NCBI RefSeq assembly: GCF_900115365.1
Contig: NZ_FOWD01000007.1
Coordinates: 1-64,000 of the forward strand
Length of the DNA: 64,000 nucleotides
Direction: 5' to 3'
Source: Anaerocolumna aminovalerica
Lineage (GTDB): Bacteria; Bacillota; Clostridia; Lachnospirales; Lachnospiraceae
Shown one piece after another: positions 33,957 through 42,139 of the stretch (its first letter is position 1; each line of letters starts with the position of its first letter). The notes beneath the pieces are model-generated. The model was not told the origin of the DNA, did no database searches, and was given only the letters and a program-made list of their open reading frames with translations. Made by a program: the position numbers and the translations under genes.

Positions 33957-34667
33957 ATGGCAATGTTAACTATAAATAATCTGGAAGTATATTATGGCAT
34001 AATTCAAGCCATAAAGGGCGTCTCTTTTGAAGTAAATGAAGGAGAAGTTATTGCTTTAATCGGGGCTAATGGTGCAGGTAAAACAACCATCCTTCATACA
34101 ATTACCGGCTTAATTTCTCCAAAAGCCGGCAGCATTGAATTTGAAGGACATGATTTAACTAAAATACCCGCCCATAATATTGTATCTTTAGGTATGGCCC
34201 ACGTTCCGGAAGGAAGAAGAATCTTTCAAGAATTATCCGTTTTTGAAAACCTTAAACTGGGTGCTTATACAAGAAAAGATAAAAACGAAATTTCAGAAAC
34301 CTTAGAAAAAGTATATCAGCGTTTTCCGCGTTTAAAAGAAAGAAAGAACCAGATAGCAGGTACATTAAGCGGCGGTGAACAGCAGATGTTGGCTATGGGA
34401 CGTGCACTGATGTCACACCCTAAAATTATATTAATGGACGAACCATCTATGGGACTTTCGCCTCTTTTTGTGTCAGAAATATTTGATATTATAAAAGAAA
34501 TCAGCGATAATGGAACTACGGTATTATTAGTAGAGCAAAATGCAAAAAAAGCATTATCCATTGCTAACCGTGCATATGTATTAGAGACGGGAAAAATTGT
34601 ATTAGAAGGGGATGCTGATGAAATGATGAATAATGATTCAGTGAAGAAAGCATATTTAGGAGAATAG
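33957..34667 (+). CDS. livF: Branched-chain amino-acid ABC transporter ATPase LivF
   Basis: 236 residues, SD GGAGGA. Walker A 'GANGAGKTT' near 36, signature 'LSGGEQQMLAMGRAL' near 138, Walker B 'IILMDEPSMGLSP' near 157 and 'LLVEQNA' near 186. Second ATPase of the importer. Its stop codon (TAG, 34665-34667) overlaps the first stem of a family A repeat. Confidence 0.92.
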   Translation: MAMLTINNLEVYYGIIQAIKGVSFEVNEGEVIALIGANGAGKTTILHTITGLISPKAGSIEFEGHDLTKIPAHNIVSLGMAHVPEGRRIFQELSVFENLKLGAYTRKDKNEISETLEKVYQRFPRLKERKNQIAGTLSGGEQQMLAMGRALMSHPKIILMDEPSMGLSPLFVSEIFDIIKEISDNGTTVLLVEQNAKKALSIANRAYVLETGKIVLEGDADEMMNNDSVKKAYLGE

Positions 34668-34752
34668 TGTGAATTATTGAAAAGCATAATTCACACCCCG
34701 ATTTGAGGCAGTGCCACATCTGCAAGCAGATGCGGCATGCAATGGGAGCTAG
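34667..34752 (+). repeat. Family A structured repeat, copy A2
   Basis: Stem 1: GTGTGAATTA (34667-34676) with TAATTCACAC (34687-34696). Stem 2: CATCTG-CAAG-CAGATG (34717-34732) extended by TGCC/GGCA (34712-34715 and 34734-34737). Then CAATGGGAGCTAG. It lies between livF and the kinase-like gene. Confidence 0.75.
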
Positions 34753-34791
34753 TGTTACAATTATTTCCTATTAATATAAAGGAGGTATAGG

Positions 34792-35412
34792 ATGGAACAT
34801 TATGTAATTACAATTGCAAGGGGCTATGGCAGTGGCGGTAGAACTATGGGAAAGATGCTTGCCGAGGAGTTAGGTATACATTATTATGACAGAGAGCTAC
34901 TCAGGCTGGCATCGGATGAAAGCGGTATTAATGAAGAACTGTTCGGAAGAGCAGATGAACAATTAAAGAAAAGCTTGCTGTATAAAATAATGCGTAAGGA
35001 ATACAAAGGCGAATTAATTCCTCCTGACAGGGAAGACTTTGTATCCAACGATAATTTATTTAATTATCAGGCAAAGGTTATTCGAGAACTGGCAGAGCAG
35101 GAATCCTGTATTATTGTTGGACGTTGTGCAGACTATATTTTAAAGGACATGAAGAATGTGGTTAAAATATTTGTTTATGCATCTTTAGAAGACTGCGTCG
35201 CCAGATTAACGGATATGTACAGCATGCCTACAAAAGAGCTGGAAAAGAAAATCCAATCCATCGACAAGCGTAGAGCAGAATATTATAGATACTACACCAG
35301 TAGAGACTGGCAGGATGCCAGAAATTATGATTTATGCTTTAACAGTATGCAGCTTGGTTTCGATAAATGTGTTGAAATAGTCAAAAATTATCTGAATATA
35401 AGGCTGTCTTAA
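34792..35412 (+). CDS. Cytidylate-kinase-like P-loop protein
   Basis: 206 residues, SD AAAGGAGG. 'ITIARGYGSGGRTMGKMLAEELGIHYYDRELL' at residues 5-37 is the P-loop and following helix of the cytidylate-kinase-like family (PF13189), and 'CIIVGRCADYIL' near 107 and 'KRRAEYYRYYTSRDW' near 163-177 are also typical. The P-loop has GSGGR where true CMP kinases have GxGK[ST]. Members are common in Clostridia and lack a proven substrate; a nucleoside or similar kinase is likely. Not part of the liv operon in function. Confidence 0.8.
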   Translation: MEHYVITIARGYGSGGRTMGKMLAEELGIHYYDRELLRLASDESGINEELFGRADEQLKKSLLYKIMRKEYKGELIPPDREDFVSNDNLFNYQAKVIRELAEQESCIIVGRCADYILKDMKNVVKIFVYASLEDCVARLTDMYSMPTKELEKKIQSIDKRRAEYYRYYTSRDWQDARNYDLCFNSMQLGFDKCVEIVKNYLNIRLS

Positions 35413-35444
35413 TAATAGATCTCCTTTGCCCGTACAGGGTTCTT

Positions 35445-35560
35445 AATCTTTGAGAGTAAGAGATATATTCTTTGTTCCACTTGTAGAATTCTATTGGTAT
35501 AAGAACATTGGAAAAAACAAAGTCACTTCACAAAAAAACATCTCATACTCTCAGAGACCT
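35445..35560. repeat. Degenerate copy of a palindromic element (relative of 55044-55270)
   Basis: GAGAGTAAGAGATATATTC...GGAACA-type arm at the left and CAAAGTCACTTC...ACTCTCAGAGACC at the right match, on one or the other strand, the arms of the palindrome at 55044-55270. The centre is shortened. A 65-codon ORF across it looks accidental. Confidence 0.55.
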
Positions 35561-35769
35561 ACTACACTTGCTTTTCTTTTAATCTTATATATTACCTGGT
35601 ACCTTGTATGTTTTTTAAAATTCAATAAGCACTTTGTATCTCTTTAATCGGTAAGACTTATTGAACCAGCCTTTTATAGTACTGCATTCAATTCTTTACT
35701 AAATCTAAGTTATTAAAATTTCTTCTAAATCTTCAATTCTCATCCTTCTGTAGGTATAGAATAACTATA

Positions 35770-36000
35770 CTATAGATATTTTATGAGACTAAATGACTTC
35801 TCAACAAATCCATGTTTTTCATAGAAAACATGTTTCTTTTTACGTAAACCAATATTTACACTGATGGAATCTATTATATCGCTTCTGGCATAATCATTTA
35901 CGGTATTTAGGAGCTTAGAACCCAAATTGTATCAGTCAAATGCTTCTATAATACGAATAATTATATTTATTGTATTCACCCCATAATTAAAATAGTTTTA
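35770..36000 (-). pseudogene. GNAT acetyltransferase remnant
   Basis: Read on the minus strand from ~36000 to the stop at 35770-35772: ...NTINIIIRIIEAFD, TGA (35932-35934), YNLGSKLLNTVNDYARSDII...GLRKKKHVFYEKHGFVEKSF. 'LGSKLLN' is the acetyl-CoA binding helix region and 'FYEKHGFV' the classical GNAT C-terminal motif. The in-frame TGA and missing N-terminal half show that it is broken. The remaining gap up to 36147 has no gene; TTGACT at 36091 is a weak -35 candidate for the MFS gene. Confidence 0.65.
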
Positions 36001-36147
36001 TTACCTTCTTCTTTTGAATAAATATGTTAATAACCATTCATATTATATATAATTTAAAAAAACACCAAAAAATACGATGCATATCAATTATTGACTTACA
36101 AAAGGTACTATGATATTTATATACTAAGAAACTATAGGAGACAATCT

Positions 36148-37365
36148 ATGAAAAATAACTGGATGAAAAATATTATATTATTTTTAACAAGTCAGACCAT
36201 CTCCCTTTTTGGTTCATCATTAGTTCAATATGCAATTATGTGGTATATAACCTTAGAGACTCAGTCTGGGATAATGATGACCGTATCTATTATATGCGGT
36301 TTTTTACCTTCTTTTTTTCTTTCTCCTTTTGCAGGAGTATGGGCAGACCGTTATAATCGAAAGATACTGATTATTTTATCAGATTCTTTAATAGCCGCAG
36401 CTACTTTTATATTAGCTGTATTTTTTATATTAGGGTATGATTCCATTTGGATGCTTTTTGTAGTAACCACAATTCGTGCAATAGGTTCCGGAATTCAAAC
36501 TCCGGCAGTTAATGCGTTTCTTCCAAGTCTTGTTCCGGAAGATAAATTAACTAAAATAAATGGTTTAAATGGAAGTATTCAGGCTTTTGTTATGCTGTTA
36601 TCCCCAATGCTTAGCGGAGCGTTGCTTTCGGTTGCTACTATTGAAACAATATTTTTTATTGATGTAATAACAGCACTTTTGGCAGTTGTTATATTACTTG
36701 TATTTCTACGTGAACAAGAACATACAAGAAGTATAAGTAATGAGCCGGTAAGCTATTTTCAGGATTTGAAGAAAGGAATAGATTATATTAATAAAAATGC
36801 CTATTTGAAATACTTCTTTCTGTTTGCTGGATGCTTTTTTATTTTAGCCGGGCCGGTTGCATTTTTAACACCTTTACAAGTTGCCAGAAGTTTTGGGGAT
36901 GATGTTTGGCGGCTTACTGCAATTGAAGTCACTTTTTCCATTGGTATGATGGCAGGCGGTATTATTATGGCTTCCTGGGGTGGATTTAAGAACAGGGTGC
37001 ATACTATGACTTTATCAAGTCTTGTAATGGGTGGTTGTACTTTCTTACTGGGAATTATCTCATTTTTTAGCTTATACATGTTTATAATGGGTGTGTTTGG
37101 ACTTGCTATGCCATTCTTTAATACACCTTCCACGGTGCTATTGCAGGAAAAAGCAGAGGAAGAATATTTAGGCAGGGTATTTGGCATATTCGGGATGATA
37201 GCAAGCTTTATGGTTCCTTTAAGTATGCTTCTTTTTGGACCATTATCGGACATAATAAAAATAGAATGGATGTTAATGGGAACTGGGATTATAATGCTAC
37301 TATTAAGCTTTTTCTTATTAAAAAATAAAACTTTAGTTGAAGCGGGAATAAAAGAAACTACGTAA
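36148..37365 (+). CDS. MFS exporter, MefA/MFS_3-like, second member
   Basis: 405 residues from the ATG at 36148, which has SD AGGAGA; the frame is open further upstream without an SD. Twelve TM segments; 'LFLTSQTISLFGSSLVQYAIMWYITL' at the start and 'PFAGVWADRYNRKILIILSD' after TM2 put it in the macrolide-efflux-like branch, with 'IGSGIQTPAVNAFLPSLVP' in the middle. Substrate unknown. Related in layout to the protein at 20647, but not closely enough to suggest recent duplication. Confidence 0.82.
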   Translation: MKNNWMKNIILFLTSQTISLFGSSLVQYAIMWYITLETQSGIMMTVSIICGFLPSFFLSPFAGVWADRYNRKILIILSDSLIAAATFILAVFFILGYDSIWMLFVVTTIRAIGSGIQTPAVNAFLPSLVPEDKLTKINGLNGSIQAFVMLLSPMLSGALLSVATIETIFFIDVITALLAVVILLVFLREQEHTRSISNEPVSYFQDLKKGIDYINKNAYLKYFFLFAGCFFILAGPVAFLTPLQVARSFGDDVWRLTAIEVTFSIGMMAGGIIMASWGGFKNRVHTMTLSSLVMGGCTFLLGIISFFSLYMFIMGVFGLAMPFFNTPSTVLLQEKAEEEYLGRVFGIFGMIASFMVPLSMLLFGPLSDIIKIEWMLMGTGIIMLLLSFFLLKNKTLVEAGIKETT

Positions 37366-37495
37366 TATCTAATTAATTTGAATTATTTTTAAACTATTAC
37401 ACAGTGTTCTTTGAATTGTTTTTATATATTATTGCAATTTAATACGTTACTGTGCTATACTGAATGAAATTAAATCATGAAAAGGGAAAAAAGGA

Positions 37496-37535
37496 AAGTT
37501 GCTATCCATTATTAAAAGGGCAAAGTGCCAGAATC
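37496..37535 (+). repeat. Family B repeat, partial copy B1
   Basis: AAGTTGC...ATTATTAAAAGGGC-AAAGT-GCCAGAAT aligns with the second half of the B copies at 37637 and 58752, including the small GGC/GCC hairpin and the following GAAT, but lacks GAGG and a start codon. Confidence 0.55.
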
Positions 37536-37542
37536 CAGTTTA

Positions 37543-37620
37543 GTGTGAATTTGAAATGCATAATTTCACACCCTGATTTCTGGTAATACAACATTTGCAA
37601 GGAGATGATGATGGGAGCTA
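37543..37620 (+). repeat. Family A structured repeat, copy A3
   Basis: Stem 1: GTGTGAA (37543-37549) with TTCACAC (37565-37571). Then CCCTGATTT as in A2, the CATTT/AGATG stem around GCAAGG (37592-37607) and ATGGGAGCTAG. It is sandwiched between two family B units. Confidence 0.7.
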
Positions 37621-37636
37621 GGTCGAGAAATAAGTT

Positions 37637-37713
37637 TTTCAACTGGCAATTTGTACTTGTACACAAAATTGCGGTCATTATTTAATGGCGCAAAAGCGCC
37701 GGAATAGAGGTTA
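37637..37713 (+). repeat. Family B repeat, copy B2, carrying the SD of the aminotransferase
   Basis: Stem 1: GCAATTTGT (37646-37654) with ACAAAATTGC (37663-37672). Stem 2: GGCGC-AAAA-GCGCC (37687-37700). Directly after comes GGAATAGAGG, whose GAGG is the SD, five bases before the ATG at 37716. Confidence 0.7.
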
Positions 37714-37715
37714 AT

Positions 37716-38915
37716 ATGATTTCAAATAAAATGGTTGGATTGGTACAAAACAGTTCTATTATTCGTGCCATGTTCGAGGAAGGAAAGAGACTTGCAGATA
37801 TTTACGGGGCGGAGAATGTATATGATTTTAGTTTGGGAAATCCCAGCGTAGAGCCGCCAAAAGAAATAAGAGAAGAGATACTGAATATTATTAATATGGA
37901 AGATGCCAATTTGGTTCATGGATATATGAGCAATTCAGGATACCAGGATGTAAGAACAACTATTGCAGATTCTCTTAATAAAAGGTTTCAAACTTCTTTT
38001 ACCGGTGAAAATATTATTATGACAGTTGGTGCAGCAGGTGGGTTAAATGTTATTCTTAAGACCTTATTAAACCCTGGAGATGAAGTGATTGTCTTTTCAC
38101 CTTTCTTTGGTGAATACCGTAATTACGTAGATAATTTTGATGGGAAATTAGTTGTGGTACCTCCTGATATTAATGATTTTCAACCTGACCTGGCTGAATT
38201 TGAGACCAGAGTTACAGAGAAAACAAAAGCGGTTATTGTAAATACTCCGAATAATCCTACAGGTGTAGTATATTCCGAAACCACCATTAAAGGATTAGCA
38301 GATGTTTTAAATAGAAAGCAAAAGGAATTTGGAATTTCTATTTATTTAATTTCGGATGAACCATATCGTGAATTGGTATATGACAGTATAGAAGTACCTT
38401 ACTTAACGAAGTATTATAATAATACAATTGTAGGTTATTCTTTCAGCAAATCCTTATCTCTTCCTGGTGAAAGAATCGGATATTTGGTTATTCCTAATGA
38501 AGTAGATGATTATACCAATGTAGTAGGTGCGGCAAATGTAGCCAATCGAATCTTAGGCTTTGTAAATGCGCCATCCTTAATGCAAAGGGTGGTTGCCAGG
38601 TGCTTAGATGCCGAGGTAGATATAGCTTCTTATAATAGAAACCGTGAGTTGCTTTATTATAGTCTGAGGGAGTATGGATATACCTGTATTAAGCCGGAAG
38701 GTGCTTTTTATTTATTTGTAAAAGCTTTAGAAGAGGATGATAAAGCTTTTGCGGCAGCGGCAAAAAAACATAATATATTAATTGTACCCGGTTCTTCTTT
38801 TGGATGTCCGGGTTATTGCAGAATTGCTTACTGTGTAGCTTATGAAACAATAAAACGCTCCTTACCGGGATTTGAGAAATTAGCGAAGGAGTATAGCACT
38901 GCAGATAGGAGCTAA
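37716..38915 (+). CDS. PLP-dependent class I/II aminotransferase
   Basis: 399 residues. Fold type I features: 'DFSLGNPSVEPP' near 39, 'NTPNNPTG' near 172 (pyridine ring Asn), 'ISDEPYRELV' near 211 (Asp to PLP nitrogen) and the Schiff-base Lys in 'YSFSKSLSLPGERIGY' near 243. The C-terminal 'PGSSFGCPGYCRIAY' holds the substrate-carboxylate Arg. Closest in pattern to aspartate/aromatic-type aminotransferases; the amino acid handled is not clear. It is translationally coupled to a hisC-like gene 2 bp downstream. Confidence 0.85.
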   Translation: MISNKMVGLVQNSSIIRAMFEEGKRLADIYGAENVYDFSLGNPSVEPPKEIREEILNIINMEDANLVHGYMSNSGYQDVRTTIADSLNKRFQTSFTGENIIMTVGAAGGLNVILKTLLNPGDEVIVFSPFFGEYRNYVDNFDGKLVVVPPDINDFQPDLAEFETRVTEKTKAVIVNTPNNPTGVVYSETTIKGLADVLNRKQKEFGISIYLISDEPYRELVYDSIEVPYLTKYYNNTIVGYSFSKSLSLPGERIGYLVIPNEVDDYTNVVGAANVANRILGFVNAPSLMQRVVARCLDAEVDIASYNRNRELLYYSLREYGYTCIKPEGAFYLFVKALEEDDKAFAAAAKKHNILIVPGSSFGCPGYCRIAYCVAYETIKRSLPGFEKLAKEYSTADRS

Positions 38916-38917
38916 CT

Positions 38918-39982
38918 ATGAGTGCCTGGGAGAAGAACATAAGAAAAGTGGTACCATATGTTCCCGGAGAGCAACCCAATATACCGGGAATGATTAAACT
39001 AAATACCAACGAGAATCCTTATCCACCTGCGCCGGGAGTGGCAATGGCCCTACAGGATATTAAAACGGACAGGTTAAAATTATACCCGGATCCTACTGCC
39101 AAGCTGTTAACAGATACCTTAGCAGCTTATTATAAAGTCGGAAAAGACCAGGTGTTTGTTGGAGTTGGCTCCGACGACGTACTGGGTATGGCTTTTTTAA
39201 CCTTCTTTAATTCAGATAGACCAATTTTATTTCCGGATATAACTTATTCTTTTTATGATGTTTGGGCAGAACTTTTTTCCATACCTTATGAAAGACCTAA
39301 GTTAGACCATAACTTTAGAATCAGAAAAGAAGACTATTATAAAAAGAATGGCGGAGTAGTTATTGCTAATCCTAACGCCCCCACCTCCATATATGAAGAA
39401 CTAGATGTAGTAAGAGATATAATAGAACATAATCAGGATTGTGTGGTAATTATTGATGAGGCCTATGTAGACTTTGGAGGAATCAGTGCTGCCTGCTTAA
39501 TAAAAGAATATGATAACCTTTTGGTAGTACAGACTTTTTCTAAATCCAGATCCATGGCAGGTATGCGAATTGGTTATGCCTTTGGCAGTGAAAAACTAAT
39601 CCGTGCATTAAATGACGTAAAATATTCCTATAACTCTTATACAATGAATCAGACATCCATCCATCTTGGAGTGGAGGCCTTAAAAGATAGGGCCTATTTT
39701 GAAGAATGTACTTCAATGATAACAAAAACCAGAAGCCGGGTTATGTGGGAACTAAAAGAATTGGGATTCTCTTTCCCGGATTCCAAAACCAACTTTATCT
39801 TTGCAACCCATGAATTCATTCCAGCAGAAGAACTTTATACTGCACTAAGGGAAGAGAAGATATTTGTGCGTTACTTTAAGAAACCCCGTATTGATAACTA
39901 CCTTCGTATTACAGTGGGAACAGATAAAGAAATGGACGCATTAATAAAGGTTCTAAAAGAATATATCCATAAAAGAAAGTAA
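38918..39982 (+). CDS. hisC: Histidinol-phosphate aminotransferase-like enzyme (HisC)
   Basis: 354 residues, SD AGGAG. 'IKLNTNENPYPPAP' near 26, 'NPNAPTSIY' near 150, 'IDEAYVDF' near 180 and Lys in 'VQTFSKSRSMAGMRIGYAFG' near 208 are HisC features; the C-terminal 'VRYFKKPRIDNYLRITVGT' carries the substrate Arg. It would convert imidazole-acetol phosphate to histidinol phosphate. No other his gene is near, and HisC-like enzymes also act on aromatic amino acids, so the role is probable rather than certain. Confidence 0.8.
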   Translation: MSAWEKNIRKVVPYVPGEQPNIPGMIKLNTNENPYPPAPGVAMALQDIKTDRLKLYPDPTAKLLTDTLAAYYKVGKDQVFVGVGSDDVLGMAFLTFFNSDRPILFPDITYSFYDVWAELFSIPYERPKLDHNFRIRKEDYYKKNGGVVIANPNAPTSIYEELDVVRDIIEHNQDCVVIIDEAYVDFGGISAACLIKEYDNLLVVQTFSKSRSMAGMRIGYAFGSEKLIRALNDVKYSYNSYTMNQTSIHLGVEALKDRAYFEECTSMITKTRSRVMWELKELGFSFPDSKTNFIFATHEFIPAEELYTALREEKIFVRYFKKPRIDNYLRITVGTDKEMDALIKVLKEYIHKRK

Positions 39983-40104
39983 TATAAATATCGTGCTGTC
40001 TCATTTGAAGAAATTAATGGCTTGATATGTTACAGCAGAAAAACCGTTGGGGCCAGTAACAGTCAAACAGGAAATGAATCTATCTCAATAAAGTAATAGA
40101 ACCT

Positions 40105-40146
40105 AAACGTCTTTTAGTTTAATACGAAACTGAAGGGCGTTTTTTA
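40105..40146 (+). terminator. Terminator of the aminotransferase unit
   Basis: AACGTC with GGGCGTT and inner AGTTT/GAAACT pair; T6 follows. The rest of the gap 39983-40304 shows no ORF. Confidence 0.75.
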
Positions 40147-40304
40147 TTTGTAGAGTAGATTCTATTTATGTGGTAAAATAAGTTAATACATTGGCGTATG
40201 GAACAATATTCAACCTGCGTCTGAAGGAACTCATAAAAACATAAAATACACTTTTTGGACGTAACACTAAGGGCAGAAAAAATTCAAGTCTCTGGAGGAA
40301 AAAT

Positions 40305-40565
40305 ATGAAAAATAAAATATTTGTAACAGGATGTATTTTGTACCTATCAAATTTTATAGCAATTTTAATGATGATAAATTTATCAATCGTTAATCGGACG
40401 AATTATAGTGATTATGCCAATCAATTTCTAGGGTTTTTACATACATATAACTTAATGATATTTTTTATTTTATTTATTATTTTACTATTTGTTGGAATAG
40501 CGATAATGTTATATTCTGCTTTAAATAAGTCAATAGGTGAAAAAGGAAACAAGTTATTTAAATAA
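40305..40565 (+). CDS. Small membrane protein, two TM segments
   Basis: 86 residues, SD CTGGAGG at 6 nt. Hydrophobic segments at about 5-27 and 45-70 with a short polar loop between and a basic C-terminus. Nothing else recognised. It stands alone between a terminator and a minus-strand gene. Confidence 0.5.
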   Translation: MKNKIFVTGCILYLSNFIAILMMINLSIVNRTNYSDYANQFLGFLHTYNLMIFFILFIILLFVGIAIMLYSALNKSIGEKGNKLFK

Positions 40566-40770
40566 TAGATATGTAAAAGGATAGTAAATGGGGCCTGCTT
40601 CTAAGTCATTTAGTCCATCTGTTACATATTGGTGCAGACTCATTCTGACCAATGCTAAGAATTAGACAGATAAAATTAAAATGTTAACTTATTGAACCGA
40701 AAAATATGACAAGGCATATGCATTTTTCACCAGACATAGTTAAAGAAAACTTACTTATAATACGGATAAA

Positions 40771-41697
40771 TTACAATTTATTAATTAAGGTATTCCATGT
40801 AAGCTCTAGAACCCCTGTCATATTCTGCGGTTCATTTGAAACGTATGTTATTACGGCATTCTTATCTGGCAGCATTACAACATATTGACCATATAATCCA
40901 TCCATACGATATGAATTAGGATAGGAGTTCATCCAGATTTGGTATCCATATCCCTGATGGTGATCTGCTGTTGCAAAGTATGGGTTAAAATCATTGGTTT
41001 CTATTTGAACAGATGCAGCCTGTTCTATATAACCGGAAGGAATAAGCTGCTTACCTTTCCAGAATCCTTTATCCAGAAGTAATTGCCCAAATCTGGATAA
41101 TTGCTCAGCTGTTAAGTACAGGCCTGAAAACCCTTGAGGAATTCCCTTAGGACAGGTATCCCATCTGGGTTTCGGAATGTCTAAATGTCTAAATATTTTT
41201 CTATCCAAATATTCATCCAAGTTAATACTTGTAGTAATACTAATAATTTTTGAAAGCATATAAGTTGCGGCATTATTATAAGTAAAATGGGTACCTGGTT
41301 TAAAGACAATAGGTTCATTAAAGAACAATTCACAAATATCCCAGTCCTTGCCGTTGCTCCAATCAGCCTTCATTACCGGGCATTCTGCCTGCCCGGTTCC
41401 CAAGCAAAGTAAATCATGAATAGTTAATTCCTTTAAATACTCATTCATTGATAAAGATGGAATATCAGAGAAAAAATCCACCACATGATCATCAATCTTA
41501 AAATATCCTTCGCTAATAGCAATACCCACTGCCATTGATGTAAATGTTTTACTTACGGAATACAAAAGTACAGGTTTTTCTTCTTCAAAATCATGTTTTG
41601 CTATAATATTACCATCTTGTCTAACAACTACATTCAGTACATGAAGATTCTGATTTTTTACTGAGGATATTAAATCACATAATAATTCATTATTCAT
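40771..41697 (-). CDS. Serine hydrolase, class C β-lactamase-like fold
   Basis: 308 residues from the ATG at 41697 with GGAG at 9 nt. No signal peptide, so cytoplasmic. Motifs of the β-lactamase/DD-peptidase (PF00144) family: SxxK in 'YSVSKTFTSMAVG' near 52, YxN in 'FTYNNAATYML' near 140, and HxG-like 'HHQGYGYQIW' near 258. Family members are esterases, peptidases or penicillin-binding proteins; lack of export argues against a resistance role. Confidence 0.8.
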   Translation of the reverse strand: MNNELLCDLISSVKNQNLHVLNVVVRQDGNIIAKHDFEEEKPVLLYSVSKTFTSMAVGIAISEGYFKIDDHVVDFFSDIPSLSMNEYLKELTIHDLLCLGTGQAECPVMKADWSNGKDWDICELFFNEPIVFKPGTHFTYNNAATYMLSKIISITTSINLDEYLDRKIFRHLDIPKPRWDTCPKGIPQGFSGLYLTAEQLSRFGQLLLDKGFWKGKQLIPSGYIEQAASVQIETNDFNPYFATADHHQGYGYQIWMNSYPNSYRMDGLYGQYVVMLPDKNAVITYVSNEPQNMTGVLELTWNTLINKL

Positions 41698-41712
41698 CGT
41701 AACTATCTCCAT

Positions 41713-42071
41713 TTAAGATATATTTTACATTAATACTTGAACCTATTATTTATCTAAATAGTATTAAATTTATAGAACAAACTAGAGTATATTAAAAATT
41801 CACCATATATTATAATCAATATAATACCTTTCAAAAGGTATTAATCTCAATTTTAATATACCTGCTCTAATAGTTGTAATTGGGCTCAAAAACTCAACTT
41901 TATTTGTATTATTATACCACAAGTCAAATCAATGTTCGAGATTAATATTTATCATATTATATACCTATCCAGGCAAAGCGTCCTTGTAAGTTCTTAGCAC
42001 TTATTGAATAAAATACCTCAAATTTGAGACTAATATACTATTACTGGAAACTGAATTTACCGATATGGACT
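41713..42071. other. AT-rich intergenic gap
   Basis: No ORF and no tRNA. Only a short palindrome (ATACCTTTCAAAAGGTATTA, 41822-41841) stands out; it could be an operator. The glnS promoter begins at 42072. Confidence 0.4.
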
Positions 42072-42100
42072 TTGACTATTATTTTTAATTGTGGTATTAT
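42072..42100 (+). promoter_or_regulatory. glnS promoter
   Basis: TTGACT (42072-42077), 17-bp spacer, TATTAT (42095-42100). Expected start near 42107, about 33 nt before the GTG start codon, so the leader is short and no T-box can fit. Confidence 0.8.
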
Positions 42101-42139
42101 ATACCTTAAATGAAGTTACTGCTTGAAGGAGGAACTGCC

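Noticed and set aside
35450-35647. 65-codon ORF
   Set aside because: Lies across the degenerate palindrome; no SD and no protein-like pattern.
36110-36127. Five-codon ORF (MIFIY) before the second MFS gene
   Set aside because: It overlaps the probable promoter region and would not be transcribed; no hairpins follow.
41971-41985. Shared word GGCAAAGCGTCCT at 41972 and 55286
   Set aside because: Only 13 bases agree, flanks do not align and no structure is common; may be chance or a remnant of a repeat, too little to claim.
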